Source of the DNA: Chitinophaga oryziterrae
Lineage (GTDB): Bacteria > Bacteroidota > Bacteroidia > Chitinophagales > Chitinophagaceae
Assembly: GCF_009758125.1 (NCBI RefSeq)
Contig: NZ_WRXO01000005.1
Location: 1-64,000 of the forward strand
Direction: 5' to 3'
Length of the DNA: 64,000 nucleotides
The notes beneath the pieces are model-generated. The model ran no database searches and was not told the DNA's origin. It worked only from the letters and a program-made list of their open reading frames with translations. Positions within the stretch are counted from its first letter, which is position 1. Each line of letters starts with the position of its first letter. Below are positions 33,501 to 41,948 of this stretch, in pieces. Position numbers and translations under genes: made by a program.

Positions 33501-35144
33501 TACTGATGCCAGCTGCGTAACAAAGGATAAGTCCATACTATGTTTGCGGCTCAGCGGCATAGGCAGTCCTATATGCCCGGCAATAATAGCACTCTCGTGT
33601 TGCAACGCTGTTGTTGTTGTTTCTCCCAATTGTAATATGGGTAACAATTTTTCTTCTGCTGCTGGTGTTAGTACTGTTAACTGACTACCCCAGAATAATA
33701 GTGAAGAAGGTACTCCTGTCTCTGCCAGACGGGCCTCTATACGTCCGGCTATTGCTTCGGCCCGTTGCATAAGACCTGCATCCCAGGCAGACAAAGATTG
33801 TATAGGGATACGGGGCAGGTCCATATTTCCGAACTGCTCTCTTAACTGTAAGAGATAGCCCATTATTTTTTGCGGTGTAAGTCCGCTTCGCCCCACTGGT
33901 GTATTCACAGAGATGCAATAATCATTCAGCTCACTCCTGTAATCATTCAATAAGGTTACTTCCTGTTGCAGTTGTTGTATAGCAGGCTTACCCAGTTCCA
34001 GTGTTCTTCTCAGTTCCTGATGAAGTTCTTTTTTGTTTGCTTTATGACTATGCAATTCAAGACAGGCATCTCCCAGCTGAATACTGTCCAGCCTGCGTTT
34101 CACCACTTCGAGTGCTGCCATTTTTTCCGCTACGAACAACACTTTTTTACCTTCCCCGATGGCATTGGCAATAAGGTTGGTAATAGTCTGTGATTTACCG
34201 GTACCCGGCGGGCCCTGTATTACAAGGTTACGTCCTTCCTGCACTGCCAGCATGGCCAGGAGTTGTGAACCGTCTGCATCTACTACCTGATGCATTTCAT
34301 GTGCGGCCGTTTCTGTATCAATAAAGGCATCTTCCGAAACTCCCGGTTTTCCTTCATTAAACCCTTCTCCAAAAAGACTTTGCAAGATGGGATGGTTACC
34401 TGGCTTTTCATCTTCGGGCCATAAGTCACTATCCAGATCATGATACAACATCAGCTTCCCGAAAGAGAAAAATCCCAATTCTACTGCATCCGGCACTACC
34501 AGCCAGCCGGGCATGCCGTTGATAACTTCTGCTAATTCCTGAATATATTCTGCCACAGCTATCTCATCTGCTTCAGGCATATCAGGTAACAGGATGCCAT
34601 ACTCTGTTTTTATTTTTGCCTGCAGACTCAGGTTCATTTCTACTTCACCACCGGTATAGCGTAAACGAAAACGCTCCCTTGCACTGGATCTTTCCAGTGA
34701 CACAGGAATTAGTACCAGCGGGGCTTGCCGCATTTCTTTGCTATTATCTTTATCATACCATTGAAGCATTCCCAATGTGATAAACAGGATATTCACACCC
34801 TGTTCTTCCAGACTGGTACGTGCGGCATAATAAGTATTGAGTAATCTGTTCTGGAGACTGCTTACTGTTTCCAGTGTTTGCAGACGGGTATCATACACTA
34901 CTTCTTCCTGTTCCAATAAAACAGGTGCTTCCGTTTCTATAATTTCCTTGTTACCGGACTTAGGCAAAAAGGTCATCGCTTTCCCCTGCTTTACCAATAC
35001 TTCGTAAATATTAACCGCCTTCTCTTCTTCAATATGCACTCCTCGGCTGGCTGGTAAATGATAATTGAGTAAGGGGTTACGCAGTCCCAGGTCCAGGAGT
35101 TCCCTGCGGGATGCTTCAAGTTTTGTTAGGATTGATTCCTGCAT
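30510..35144 (-). CDS. DUF4011-helicase-Vsr-like-DUF3320 protein (Hhe-type defence candidate)
   Basis: 1544 residues. Residues 1-250 are DUF4011 (SRRELLDLGLRNPLLNYHLP). Superfamily 1 helicase motifs follow: Walker A GPPGTGKSQTITNLIANAI at about 310, DEASQVRPVDALGALLRG at about 945, VVGDSKQLPPSSFF, WHYRSRHESLITFSNHEFY at about 1018, NVQGDERDVIFISIGYG and RRLNVLITRAKQRCEVF at about 1180. A Vsr/DUF559-like PD-(D/E)xK nuclease is next: FYIDLAVMDP, LLGIECDGASYHTARSARDR and MGWEIYRVWSTDWFRHP (about 1260-1340). DUF3320 occupies the end (about 1395-1544). This architecture was reported as a single-gene anti-phage system named Hhe (from memory). All motifs look intact. Long spacer regions between Walker A and DEAS (about 600 residues) are helical inserts. 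Confidence 0.88.
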   Translation of the reverse strand: MQESILTKLEASRRELLDLGLRNPLLNYHLPASRGVHIEEEKAVNIYEVLVKQGKAMTFLPKSGNKEIIETEAPVLLEQEEVVYDTRLQTLETVSSLQNRLLNTYYAARTSLEEQGVNILFITLGMLQWYDKDNSKEMRQAPLVLIPVSLERSSARERFRLRYTGGEVEMNLSLQAKIKTEYGILLPDMPEADEIAVAEYIQELAEVINGMPGWLVVPDAVELGFFSFGKLMLYHDLDSDLWPEDEKPGNHPILQSLFGEGFNEGKPGVSEDAFIDTETAAHEMHQVVDADGSQLLAMLAVQEGRNLVIQGPPGTGKSQTITNLIANAIGEGKKVLFVAEKMAALEVVKRRLDSIQLGDACLELHSHKANKKELHQELRRTLELGKPAIQQLQQEVTLLNDYRSELNDYCISVNTPVGRSGLTPQKIMGYLLQLREQFGNMDLPRIPIQSLSAWDAGLMQRAEAIAGRIEARLAETGVPSSLLFWGSQLTVLTPAAEEKLLPILQLGETTTTALQHESAIIAGHIGLPMPLSRKHSMDLSFVTQLASVSPDISNIRIKHPAWLQQKEDIKELLQTGRRLSQIHKAYDEILIPEAWEQQVLEIRQNLLAYGDKWYKFVIGDYNRSKRQLAALCKAGLPKDVAGKLSCVDAILEARRLDKLIQEQEILAKELFGIRWQKGQTNWDALEAVTNYLTEVHKQISIGSCTTVILDYLEKNEPAEKAKGYYDTLLRTMQQHGAAIENIVTALALNELLRFRNVTPLLQRAYEEQIVLLQSWMKGLPEIHQIISWNNLAATATAEGFQPLIDIVTRWKEGYKGLKAALQRTWYEYLWEQALTEHASLRKFERSSHESAVKQFVKLDTLNLQYNRARAALKHWDGVPPLEAGGQVNVLRTEFNKKARHMPIRKLMQAAGLAIQAIKPVFMMSPLSIANFLPPGSLQFDLVIFDEASQVRPVDALGALLRGKQLVVVGDSKQLPPSSFFDSLLKEVDDEENVTADMPSILGMCDAQGAPQRMLRWHYRSRHESLITFSNHEFYENKLVIFPSPGADQRMGLVYHLLKDATYDRGKTRTNQKEADAITAAVIAHVRKHPEMSLGVVAFSTAQMQAIQQSLETARKTTPDVEAFFKAHPHEPFFVKNLENVQGDERDVIFISIGYGRTPEGNVNLSFGPLNNEGGERRLNVLITRAKQRCEVFTNLTSDDIDLSKTESEGVHALKNFLYFAQHGKLPSAFSDGTSPQAPFEEMVAAQITAAGYMVHKQIGSKGFYIDLAVMDPENPGKYLLGIECDGASYHTARSARDRDRLRQQVLEDMGWEIYRVWSTDWFRHPARELKRLLDAIEDARRTEDIEEDNIAEDYTIIRETEEETAPLYELAVLPVEISTKEFHLHPSDKMQSWLEGIVVVESPVHTEEVIRRMIEAAGVSRVGSRIRDILKQAIASAESTGSIIVKEDFLWDAQMEVPSLRSRANLPAASRKLSYIAPEEIIVAVEKVITDAVAITTAAAIPMVAKTLGLNRVTEDIKNDITVVIEQCLDRDIIYLDGEWLKAK

Positions 35145-35314
35145 GTACAGCTCATTGTAACAACAAAAAAAATGATAATTTATCTTAAGAACGATTTATG
35201 GGGATAATTTATTCTCGTTAATTTTTTAAGTTCACAACATTAACATGAAATTCAACAAGATAAATTACAAAACAAAGAAAGTACCTTTATCCACATAACC
35301 ATATAAGCAACATT

Positions 35315-36793
35315 GTGTATCAGATATTTTACTTGCTCTGGGGAACAGACTGGCACATTGCATTAAAAATTTCCGGCTATGTATTACTTACGCTTTCCTT
35401 TATAGGGGTGGTAAGTACAATATTGCTGGAAAACAGGAATCCGGTAAAAGCACTCGCTTATATCATGTTACTGATATTTGTTCCGGTACTGGGATTGATT
35501 GTTTATTACTATCTGGGCCGGGACTTACGCAAGCGCCGCCGCTTTACTTTAAAAGGTAGTAAGGATGCTACCCTGATGTTACGTTATTTTGAATCTCAGC
35601 GCAAAGAAATAGAACATTTACAGTTAAAATTACGCCACGAAGTAGCAAGTAAGCAGGAGATTTCTGCTATGTTATTGAATACCAGGCACTCTGTACTTTC
35701 TCAGAATAACCGCATAAAGATTCTATTGAACGGAGAAGAAAAGTTTCCAGCAGTAATGGAAGCACTTCGTGCGGCTAAACACCATATTCACATAGAGTAT
35801 TACATTTTTGCAGCAGACGACGTGGGAAATGCGGTTGCAGAAATTCTGGTTGAGAAATTAAAAGAAGGTATTGAGGTCCGTTTTATCTATGATGATCTTG
35901 GTTCAGATAAAATAGGTGGTATTCCTGATCTGCTGGAAGATAACGGAGCAGAGGTTTATTCATTTTCTCCCGTCCTGATTAATTTCTACCTGAATGCAAA
36001 TTATCGTAATCACCGTAAAATTATCGTGATTGACGGAGAGGTAGGTTTTACCGGTGGTATTAATATGGACGACCGGTACCTGAATAATGGGAAGCATGAG
36101 GTTTTCTGGAGAGACACTCATTTACAACTGGAAGGCGATGTAGTAAATCTGTTGCAATTACAGTTTCAAATGAGTTATCGCTATTGCAGTAAAAAGACTT
36201 TCAATTTTGGCCCTCCCTATTTTCATCGTTCAGACATACAGGATAATTGTTTTGCAGACGTTGTAGCCAGCGGACCTGATTCGGATTTTCCGATGACTAT
36301 GCAAACTATCCTGATGGCATTGAATGTTGGCCGCCGGAGTATCCGGATCAGCAATCCATATTTTATTCCAAACGATCAGATTCTGACAGCTTTGCAAATG
36401 GCAGCACAAGCTGGTAAAAATGTAGAGTTATTACTTCCTTCCCAGGGAGATTCCTATTTTGTGCAACATGCTGCACAATCTTATATTAAGCCAATGCTGG
36501 ATGCAGGGGTGAAAGTATATTTTTATCAGAAGGGATTTATACATGCCAAGACAATTGTAATCGATGATAACCTGGCAATTGTTGGTACAGTAAATTTAGA
36601 TAACCGTAGTTTTTACCTGAACAGTGAAATAGCTGTTGTGATATACGACAGGCCTACTATTCAAAAATTGCAAAACTCTTTCAAACAGGATTTACAGGAT
36701 GCGGTGTTGATTGAACGCCGCTCCTGGAAAAACCGTTCGATCTGGCAACGTTTTATTGACGCTGTTTGCAGATTGTTGACTCCTTTATTATGA
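35315..36793 (+). CDS. cls: Cardiolipin synthase
   Basis: 492 residues from GTG 35315; no upstream ATG fits. Two N-terminal membrane helices (ALKISGYVLLTLSFIGVVST and AYIMLLIFVPVLGLIVYYYL) precede two phospholipase D HKD motifs: NYRNHRKIIVIDGEVGFTGG at about 230 and FIHAKTIVIDDNLAIVGTVN at about 410. It joins two phosphatidylglycerols to cardiolipin in the inner membrane. Length and order match the ClsA type. A lone DnaA-box match (TTATCCACA) lies at 35287-35295 in its leader. Sequence FIYDDLGSDKIGGIPDLLED is also typical. Confidence 0.93.
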   Translation: MYQIFYLLWGTDWHIALKISGYVLLTLSFIGVVSTILLENRNPVKALAYIMLLIFVPVLGLIVYYYLGRDLRKRRRFTLKGSKDATLMLRYFESQRKEIEHLQLKLRHEVASKQEISAMLLNTRHSVLSQNNRIKILLNGEEKFPAVMEALRAAKHHIHIEYYIFAADDVGNAVAEILVEKLKEGIEVRFIYDDLGSDKIGGIPDLLEDNGAEVYSFSPVLINFYLNANYRNHRKIIVIDGEVGFTGGINMDDRYLNNGKHEVFWRDTHLQLEGDVVNLLQLQFQMSYRYCSKKTFNFGPPYFHRSDIQDNCFADVVASGPDSDFPMTMQTILMALNVGRRSIRISNPYFIPNDQILTALQMAAQAGKNVELLLPSQGDSYFVQHAAQSYIKPMLDAGVKVYFYQKGFIHAKTIVIDDNLAIVGTVNLDNRSFYLNSEIAVVIYDRPTIQKLQNSFKQDLQDAVLIERRSWKNRSIWQRFIDAVCRLLTPLL

Positions 36794-36800
36794 GGTACTA

Positions 36801-37160
36801 TCAATCTTCGTTATCATTTGCCTCTTCCAGATCTTCATGCCTGTCTCCACCCAGACTGTAGAAATTATTTTCCTCATCTTCTTCTCCCAATGCTTCTTCG
36901 TCATCATCCAGTTCTGCTCCGGGGATATCGAGGCTTTCATCAAAGTCTGCCGGGTCTACTCCTCTCTCTCTTGCAATTTCATTATTAAGTCTGGAAGAAC
37001 CAGTCACTTTTTCTACATCCAGATCTTCCTGTTCTTCCTGGTTCATGATATCTTCACTTGCCGGATAAATAGGGTAACCAGGAAAATCTTCTTCTTTACT
37101 TTCTTCTTTCCCTTTTGCTTTGGAAAGATCCTTGTCTGTTTTAACGTCTTTGTTTTTCAT
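36801..37160 (-). CDS. Acidic hypothetical protein
   Basis: 119 residues, highly charged and probably disordered: a Lys/Asp/Glu N-terminus (KDVKTDKDLSKAKGKEESKE), a short conserved-looking core FPGYPIYPASEDIMNQEEQE with VEKVTGSSRLNNEIARERG, and a long Asp/Glu tail. Similar unnamed proteins are common in Bacteroidota, often induced in stress, but I know no function. It converges on cls, 7 bp away. Confidence 0.7.
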   Translation of the reverse strand: MKNKDVKTDKDLSKAKGKEESKEEDFPGYPIYPASEDIMNQEEQEDLDVEKVTGSSRLNNEIARERGVDPADFDESLDIPGAELDDDEEALGEEDEENNFYSLGGDRHEDLEEANDNED

Positions 37161-37220
37161 GCTAATCTTTGTGTTGATAGTGAAAAGTTATATCTGTAGA
37201 ATTTCCACAATTACCGTACC

Positions 37221-38354
37221 CTAATTACTTCCGATCATTTTAAGACATACCGGTGCGGGTACTTTAATTTCCTGCTTAGTTAATTTTAACAGGCCGGTAA
37301 TTTTATCTCTTTTAAAAACTACTACATTATCCGTTTGCTGATTTGCTGCCAGCAGAAAATTGCCTGAAGGATCTATCATAAAATTCCTTGGCGTTTTACC
37401 TCCGGAAGATTGTTGTCCTTTTTTTATAAGATGCCCATTTTTCTGATCTATACTATATATGACTATATTATTTAAACTTCCACGATTAGATGCGTACAAA
37501 AATTTACCATCCGGGGAAGTGTGAATATCTGCTCCTGAGATTTGTCCCTTAAATTGTTCTGGTATTGTGGATATCTCCTGGAAACCGACAAGTGCTCCTT
37601 TTTTATAATTGAAAGCGGTAATCTTTCCATCCAACTCATGGATCACGTAAACCCACTTTCCATTTGGATGGAACACGAGATGTCTTGGTCCGGCCCCCGG
37701 AGCTAATGGAGCAAAGCCTGGCGTTGCCGGGACAAGGGGTTGAACATCCCCCTGCTGATAATTATAAATGGCTACCTGGTCAATTCCCAAATCTGAGACA
37801 TACAGAAATTGGTGATCAGGACTAAATACTACACAATGCACATGTGGTTTTTCCTGGCGTTCCTTATTTGCTCCCGAACCGGTATGTTCAATTGTTTGAA
37901 CAGGTCCTTCCAATCTTCCATCTTCTTTTACCGGAAGAACAGAAAAACTTCCTCCTCCGTAATTTCCCACTATTACATATTTACCGTCCTGGTCGGTATT
38001 GACATAACAGGGTGTTTCTCCCCCGGAAGGTTGTTTGTTTAAAAAATTCAGTTGTCCCGTAGTGGTATCCCATTCAAAAGCACTCACCCCTCCTTCTTTA
38101 TTTTCATTCACGGCATACACATGTTTCTTGTCCGGAGCTATCACCAGATAAGATGGGTTATCCACATCTTTGGCAATACTAACAAAACGTAGCGTACCGG
38201 TTACATTATTGAAAGAATAAACATTGATTCCCTGGTCAGCATTTTTAGTGTAGGTACCGATCAGTAAAAAACTTTCATTGCCCGTTGTATCAGTTTTTGG
38301 TTGCGGGATGGAAGCGAGTAGTAAGCTGGTGTAGGCAAGTAATGTATTAAGCAT
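37221..38354 (-). CDS. Secreted lactonase-family beta-propeller (6-phosphogluconolactonase-like)
   Basis: 377 residues. Signal peptide at the start (LNTLLAYTSLLLASIPQP). Seven repeats of the lactonase beta-propeller (PF10282) follow, with signature phrases SFLLIGTYTKNADQGINVYS, PSYLVIAPDKKHVYAVNENK, GGETPCYVNTDQDGKYVIVG NYGG, HCVVFSPDHQFLYVSDLG, PRHLVFHPNGKWVYVIHEL and GKTPRNFMIDPSGNFLLAAN. Cytosolic relatives hydrolyse 6-phosphogluconolactone; the export signal suggests a periplasmic sugar-lactone or unrelated substrate here. Single gene. Confidence 0.88.
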   Translation of the reverse strand: MLNTLLAYTSLLLASIPQPKTDTTGNESFLLIGTYTKNADQGINVYSFNNVTGTLRFVSIAKDVDNPSYLVIAPDKKHVYAVNENKEGGVSAFEWDTTTGQLNFLNKQPSGGETPCYVNTDQDGKYVIVGNYGGGSFSVLPVKEDGRLEGPVQTIEHTGSGANKERQEKPHVHCVVFSPDHQFLYVSDLGIDQVAIYNYQQGDVQPLVPATPGFAPLAPGAGPRHLVFHPNGKWVYVIHELDGKITAFNYKKGALVGFQEISTIPEQFKGQISGADIHTSPDGKFLYASNRGSLNNIVIYSIDQKNGHLIKKGQQSSGGKTPRNFMIDPSGNFLLAANQQTDNVVVFKRDKITGLLKLTKQEIKVPAPVCLKMIGSN

Positions 38355-39012
38355 GTTGGAAAGCTTATTTAGGTAAGAGTAATTTACGAAATAAGGAATA
38401 AATCCGGAAAACGTATTTTAAGGCACCAATTTTCAAATTACCCCCTTTTTGATCCAATTATATTACTCCTATCACGATCGTTTAAATTTAAGGAGATAAT
38501 GAGGTCGTTATTATAATTCTTATACCATTGATTATCAACTAATTATATCTTTTTTAATAAAAAACCCAGCCCGAAGAAACGGACCGGGTGTTTTTATACT
38601 TCTAATTTAACCTTCACTTTAATTGATATCTTTTTACAACATTATAAGCTGCAAATAGAAATATATTGATACCCATTGTTTATGGGAAAATTTCTTACGC
38701 CAGGTATTACTTGTTTTATTGATTTACAAAATTACCTGAGACAGATAATTAGGTGATGAGTTTTTCAAAGCAGAAGTTTTTCTATCAAAATTTAGAAGTA
38801 GCTATATATTGATATACTTTTCCCAGGTTATTTATTTTGGTTAGTGTCTATAAAGCTGCTCATTTTTGGAATCAGTTGTAAACTCAGTTGTTTTCATAGT
38901 GCCATTTTTTATAAATCTTGAGGGACAATTTCGATATAAGACGAATATAAACAAAAAAAATACATGCTTGTAGAAAAGCATGTATTTTTATTTTGGACAA
39001 ATAAGTGTCTTT
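38355..39012. other. Intergenic region with two terminators
   Basis: About 660 bp, AT-rich, without a gene. A hairpin with A and T tracts lies at about 38557-38596 (ACCCAGCCCG against CGGACCGGGT). The mnmG terminator lies at 38952-38992. The middle holds nothing I recognise. Confidence 0.5.
38952..38992 (-). terminator. mnmG terminator
   Basis: ATACATGCTT pairs with AAGCATGTAT around a 6-nt loop, flanked by A8 on the left and T5 on the right, so it works in the leftward direction for mnmG. Confidence 0.85.
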
Positions 39013-40881
39013 TTATCTTCCCATATACACCATCAAAATCTGAACATCACTTGGATTTACACCACTAATCCTACTAGCCTGACCAAGAGTACGAGGGCGA
39101 ATTCTATTAAATTTTTGTCTTGCTTCTGTACTTAATGAAACCAGTTTAGCATAATCAAAGCTATCTGGAATTACTAAGTCTTCCAACTGACTCATTTTTT
39201 TCACCAGTTCATTTTCTTTTTCTATATATACTTCATACTTCACCTGAATTTCTGCCTGCTCTAATGTTTCATTACTGAACCCTGCGAGAGCACTTTTCAT
39301 TTTTGCTACATGCTCTTTCATGATGAAAATATCCATAGAAGGACGGAGTAATATCTGATAAGCACGAATTCTCTGGGTTAAGGGAGCAGTATTTTTTTCT
39401 ATTAACAGTTGATTGATATCTTCAGGATCTATCGGTAACTCTTTCAGTATTGCTTTTATCTTCTCTACTCCTTCCTGTTTTTCTTTCACTTTATCCATTC
39501 TTTCCTGACTAGCCAATCCCATACGGTAACTTTTTTCTGTAAGACGGAGGTCTGCATTGTCCTGTCTTAACAGTGTACGGAATTCTGCACGTGAAGTAAA
39601 CATGCGATAAGGTTCATCAGTTCCCTTATTAATAAGATCGTCTATCAACACCCCAATATATGCTTCACTCCTTTTCAACACAAATGCAGGTTGACCGGTT
39701 GCTTTCAGGTGAGCATTTATTCCGGCCATCAATCCCTGACAAGCTGCCTCTTCATATCCTGTTGTTCCATTTATTTGCCCTGCGAAGAACAGATTTTGTA
39801 CCTGTTTTGTTTCCAGGGAGAACTGTAATTGTGTTGGTGGAAAGTAGTCGTACTCTATCGCATACCCTGGGCGGAACATCTTTACATTCTCAAAACCGGG
39901 TATTAATTGTAATGCTTTGTATTGAACATCCTCAGGAAGGGAGGTAGAAAATCCATTCACATAAATTTCTACGGTGTTCCAACCTTCAGGTTCTACAAAT
40001 AACTGGTGTCTTTCTCTCTCAGCAAACCTATTGATTTTATCTTCGATACTTGGGCAATACCGTGGACCAATACCTTGAATTCTTCCCTGAAACATTGGGG
40101 AGCGATCAAACCCGGTACGTAACATTTCATGTACTGCTTCACTTGTATAAGTGATATAGCAACTTTTCTGTTGTTCCGGTTTTATCTTTTCAACATCCAG
40201 ATAAGAGAATCCTGTAATTACCTCATCCCCTTTTTGTTCTTCCATCTTGGAATAATCAAGACTTCTGGAGTCTACTCTTGGAGGAGTTCCTGTTTTCAGA
40301 CGGTCGCTTTCGAACCCAAGTTCTACCAGTTGTTCGGTAATTCCGGTAGCTGCTCTTTCTGCCACGCGACCTCCACCGAACTGTTTATCTCCAATATGCA
40401 TTACTCCATTCAGGAAAGTTCCATTGGTAAGTACTACAGATTTTGCTTTTATCTCGTGCCCCAACCCCGTTACTACTCCATAACACTGACCATCTTTTAC
40501 TAATAAACCCTTTACCATATCCTGGTAAAAGTCCACATTAGGTGTTTGCTCTAAAGCTTCTCTCCACTTTGTAGCAAACAACATTCTATCGTTCTGTGTT
40601 CTTGGGCTCCACATAGCAGGTCCCTTCGAACGGTTCAACATACGAAATTGGATCATGGACTGATCGGTAACAATACCAGAGTATCCACCCAGTGCATCAA
40701 TCTCTCTTACTATTTGTCCTTTAGCTATACCACCCATTGCTGGGTTGCAACTCATTTGGGCAATAGTCTGCATGTTCATTGTAATCAATAAAACCTTGGA
40801 CCCCATATTTGCTGCTGCAGCTGCTGCTTCACAACCGGCGTGTCCTGCGCCTACCACTATAACATCGTAAGATGGAAACAT
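39013..40881 (-). CDS. mnmG: tRNA uridine-5-carboxymethylaminomethyl synthesis enzyme MnmG (GidA)
   Basis: 622 residues, full length. FAD-dependent; with MnmE it builds cmnm5U at wobble position 34 of several tRNAs. Motifs: FAD-binding YDVIVVGAGHAGCEAAAAAA at the N-terminus, MSCNPAMGGIAKGQIVREID, LKTGTPPRVDSRSLDYSKME, the two conserved Cys region (GPRYCPSIEDKI and the upstream SCNPA), VEPEGWNTVEIYVNGFSTSL, and FFAGQINGTTGYEEAACQGL. The C-terminal helical domain ends RPRTLGQASRISGVNPSDVQ. In many bacteria gidA lies near oriC; that holds here too (see 44977-45738). Confidence 0.97.
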   Translation of the reverse strand: MFPSYDVIVVGAGHAGCEAAAAAANMGSKVLLITMNMQTIAQMSCNPAMGGIAKGQIVREIDALGGYSGIVTDQSMIQFRMLNRSKGPAMWSPRTQNDRMLFATKWREALEQTPNVDFYQDMVKGLLVKDGQCYGVVTGLGHEIKAKSVVLTNGTFLNGVMHIGDKQFGGGRVAERAATGITEQLVELGFESDRLKTGTPPRVDSRSLDYSKMEEQKGDEVITGFSYLDVEKIKPEQQKSCYITYTSEAVHEMLRTGFDRSPMFQGRIQGIGPRYCPSIEDKINRFAERERHQLFVEPEGWNTVEIYVNGFSTSLPEDVQYKALQLIPGFENVKMFRPGYAIEYDYFPPTQLQFSLETKQVQNLFFAGQINGTTGYEEAACQGLMAGINAHLKATGQPAFVLKRSEAYIGVLIDDLINKGTDEPYRMFTSRAEFRTLLRQDNADLRLTEKSYRMGLASQERMDKVKEKQEGVEKIKAILKELPIDPEDINQLLIEKNTAPLTQRIRAYQILLRPSMDIFIMKEHVAKMKSALAGFSNETLEQAEIQVKYEVYIEKENELVKKMSQLEDLVIPDSFDYAKLVSLSTEARQKFNRIRPRTLGQASRISGVNPSDVQILMVYMGR

Positions 40882-40929
40882 AAGTTAGTTTGAATAGGAG
40901 GCAAAATTACATAGAAGGAAGGACATTAT

Positions 40930-40953
40930 AAGATGTTCCACGTGGAACATCTT
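40930..40953. promoter_or_regulatory. parS site 1
   Basis: TGTTCCACGTGGAACA at 40934-40949, the core of a perfect 24-bp palindrome. It is a known variant of the ParB-binding parS consensus (TGTTTCACGTGAAACA). It lies in the upstream region of mnmG. Confidence 0.85.
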
Positions 40954-40993
40954 AATTAGTTTTGAGTACCCTTCCCCCAGATATGAATCATTA

Positions 40994-41009
40994 TGTTCCA
41001 CGTGGAACA
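40994..41009. promoter_or_regulatory. parS site 2
   Basis: A second exact TGTTCCACGTGGAACA, 60 bp from the first in the same intergenic region, just after the ybeY stop. Paired parS sites near the origin nucleate ParB spreading and chromosome segregation. Confidence 0.85.
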
Positions 41010-41017
41010 TACACAAA

Positions 41018-41446
41018 TTACTTATCACCAAAGTAAAGGGAGAGGTATTCATTTTCCTTATTTCTCATGGTAGCTGCATGAACCTTTCCTTTGTCTTTAT
41101 ATCCACATAAATGTAAAGCTCCATGGAAAATTACCCGATGCAACTCCTGTTCCTCACTTACCTGGAACTTAAAAGCATTCTCTTTTACCCTGTCTACACT
41201 AATATAAATCTCCCCTTCTGTTACCTTTGGATCTGTTCCCAACTCAAAGGTTACTATATCAGTAAGGGTATCATGCTGTAAAAACTGCTGATTTATCTCT
41301 AAAAGATACTCATCTGAACAGAAAACATACTGTAAACTCTTCAATCCTTGTCCTTCCCTTGCAAAACTCTCCTTTAAAAAGGCCTTTAGTTTTGTCTTAT
41401 TCTTAAGATTTAACTTCACCTCATGAGGTGTAAAGTTGATAGCCAT
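41018..41446 (-). CDS. ybeY: Endoribonuclease/rRNA maturation factor YbeY
   Basis: 142 residues. The metal site HRVIFHGALHLCGYKDKGKV holds the H-G-x-L-H-L-x-G-Y core; the third His of the usual G-Y-D-H is replaced, and a His lies shortly after (VHAATMRNKENEYL), as in other Bacteroidota. The N-terminal LQYVFCSDEYLLEINQQFLQ and TLTDIVTFEL phrases are also diagnostic. YbeY acts in 16S rRNA 3'-end processing and ribosome quality control. Leftward, upstream of mnmG with the parS pair in between. Confidence 0.92.
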   Translation of the reverse strand: MAINFTPHEVKLNLKNKTKLKAFLKESFAREGQGLKSLQYVFCSDEYLLEINQQFLQHDTLTDIVTFELGTDPKVTEGEIYISVDRVKENAFKFQVSEEQELHRVIFHGALHLCGYKDKGKVHAATMRNKENEYLSLYFGDK

Positions 41447-41641
41447 ATGTCATTATTAATTACGAATGTAAAAGTATAGTGAAATTTCTAATTAGCAGTA
41501 TATCAGTCTTTGCTGAATTGGTTCCTACCCCCTACCTTTACATCATCATAACAAACACAGGGTATCCAAACATAGTATCACAGCAAAAGGAATTATATAC
41601 TAAGTAGGGAAGCATCTGAATCAAAAGATCAAATAATTAAG

Positions 41642-41881
41642 ATGAAAAAAGGCGCCATTAAATTGTCTTCTCTTGCTTTAGGAAAAAGTGCAGTGATTAC
41701 ATCCTTTGAGAAAGATGATCTCTACATTAAGCTGATGGAGATGGGTTGTGTTCCCGGAGAAACAGTAAAGATTGAAAAGATTGCTCCTCTGGGAGATCCT
41801 ATCTCTATCATGGTTGCAGGATATAATCTTTCTCTCCGTAAAACTGAAGCTGACTTTATCTGGGTAGAAGAGCTCATTTAG
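41642..41881 (+). CDS. feoA: FeoA-domain protein
   Basis: 79 residues, an SH3-like domain: LSSLALGKSAVITSFEKDDL, YIKLMEMGCVPGETVKIEKI and APLGDPISIMVAGYNLSLRK TEADFI. FeoA is a small cytosolic helper of the ferrous iron transporter FeoB. No feoB follows; the next gene is an AraC regulator, so it is a stand-alone copy or feoB is elsewhere. Confidence 0.88.
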   Translation: MKKGAIKLSSLALGKSAVITSFEKDDLYIKLMEMGCVPGETVKIEKIAPLGDPISIMVAGYNLSLRKTEADFIWVEELI

Positions 41882-41948
41882 TTCTTCCCCTCCTCTTCAA
41901 ATGATCAATTATAGCAGTTATGATTGATCATTTTTAATTTAACAGCGT

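Noticed and set aside
35287..35295. DnaA box before cls as part of an origin
   Set aside because: A single isolated 9-mer; one such match is expected by chance at this scale.
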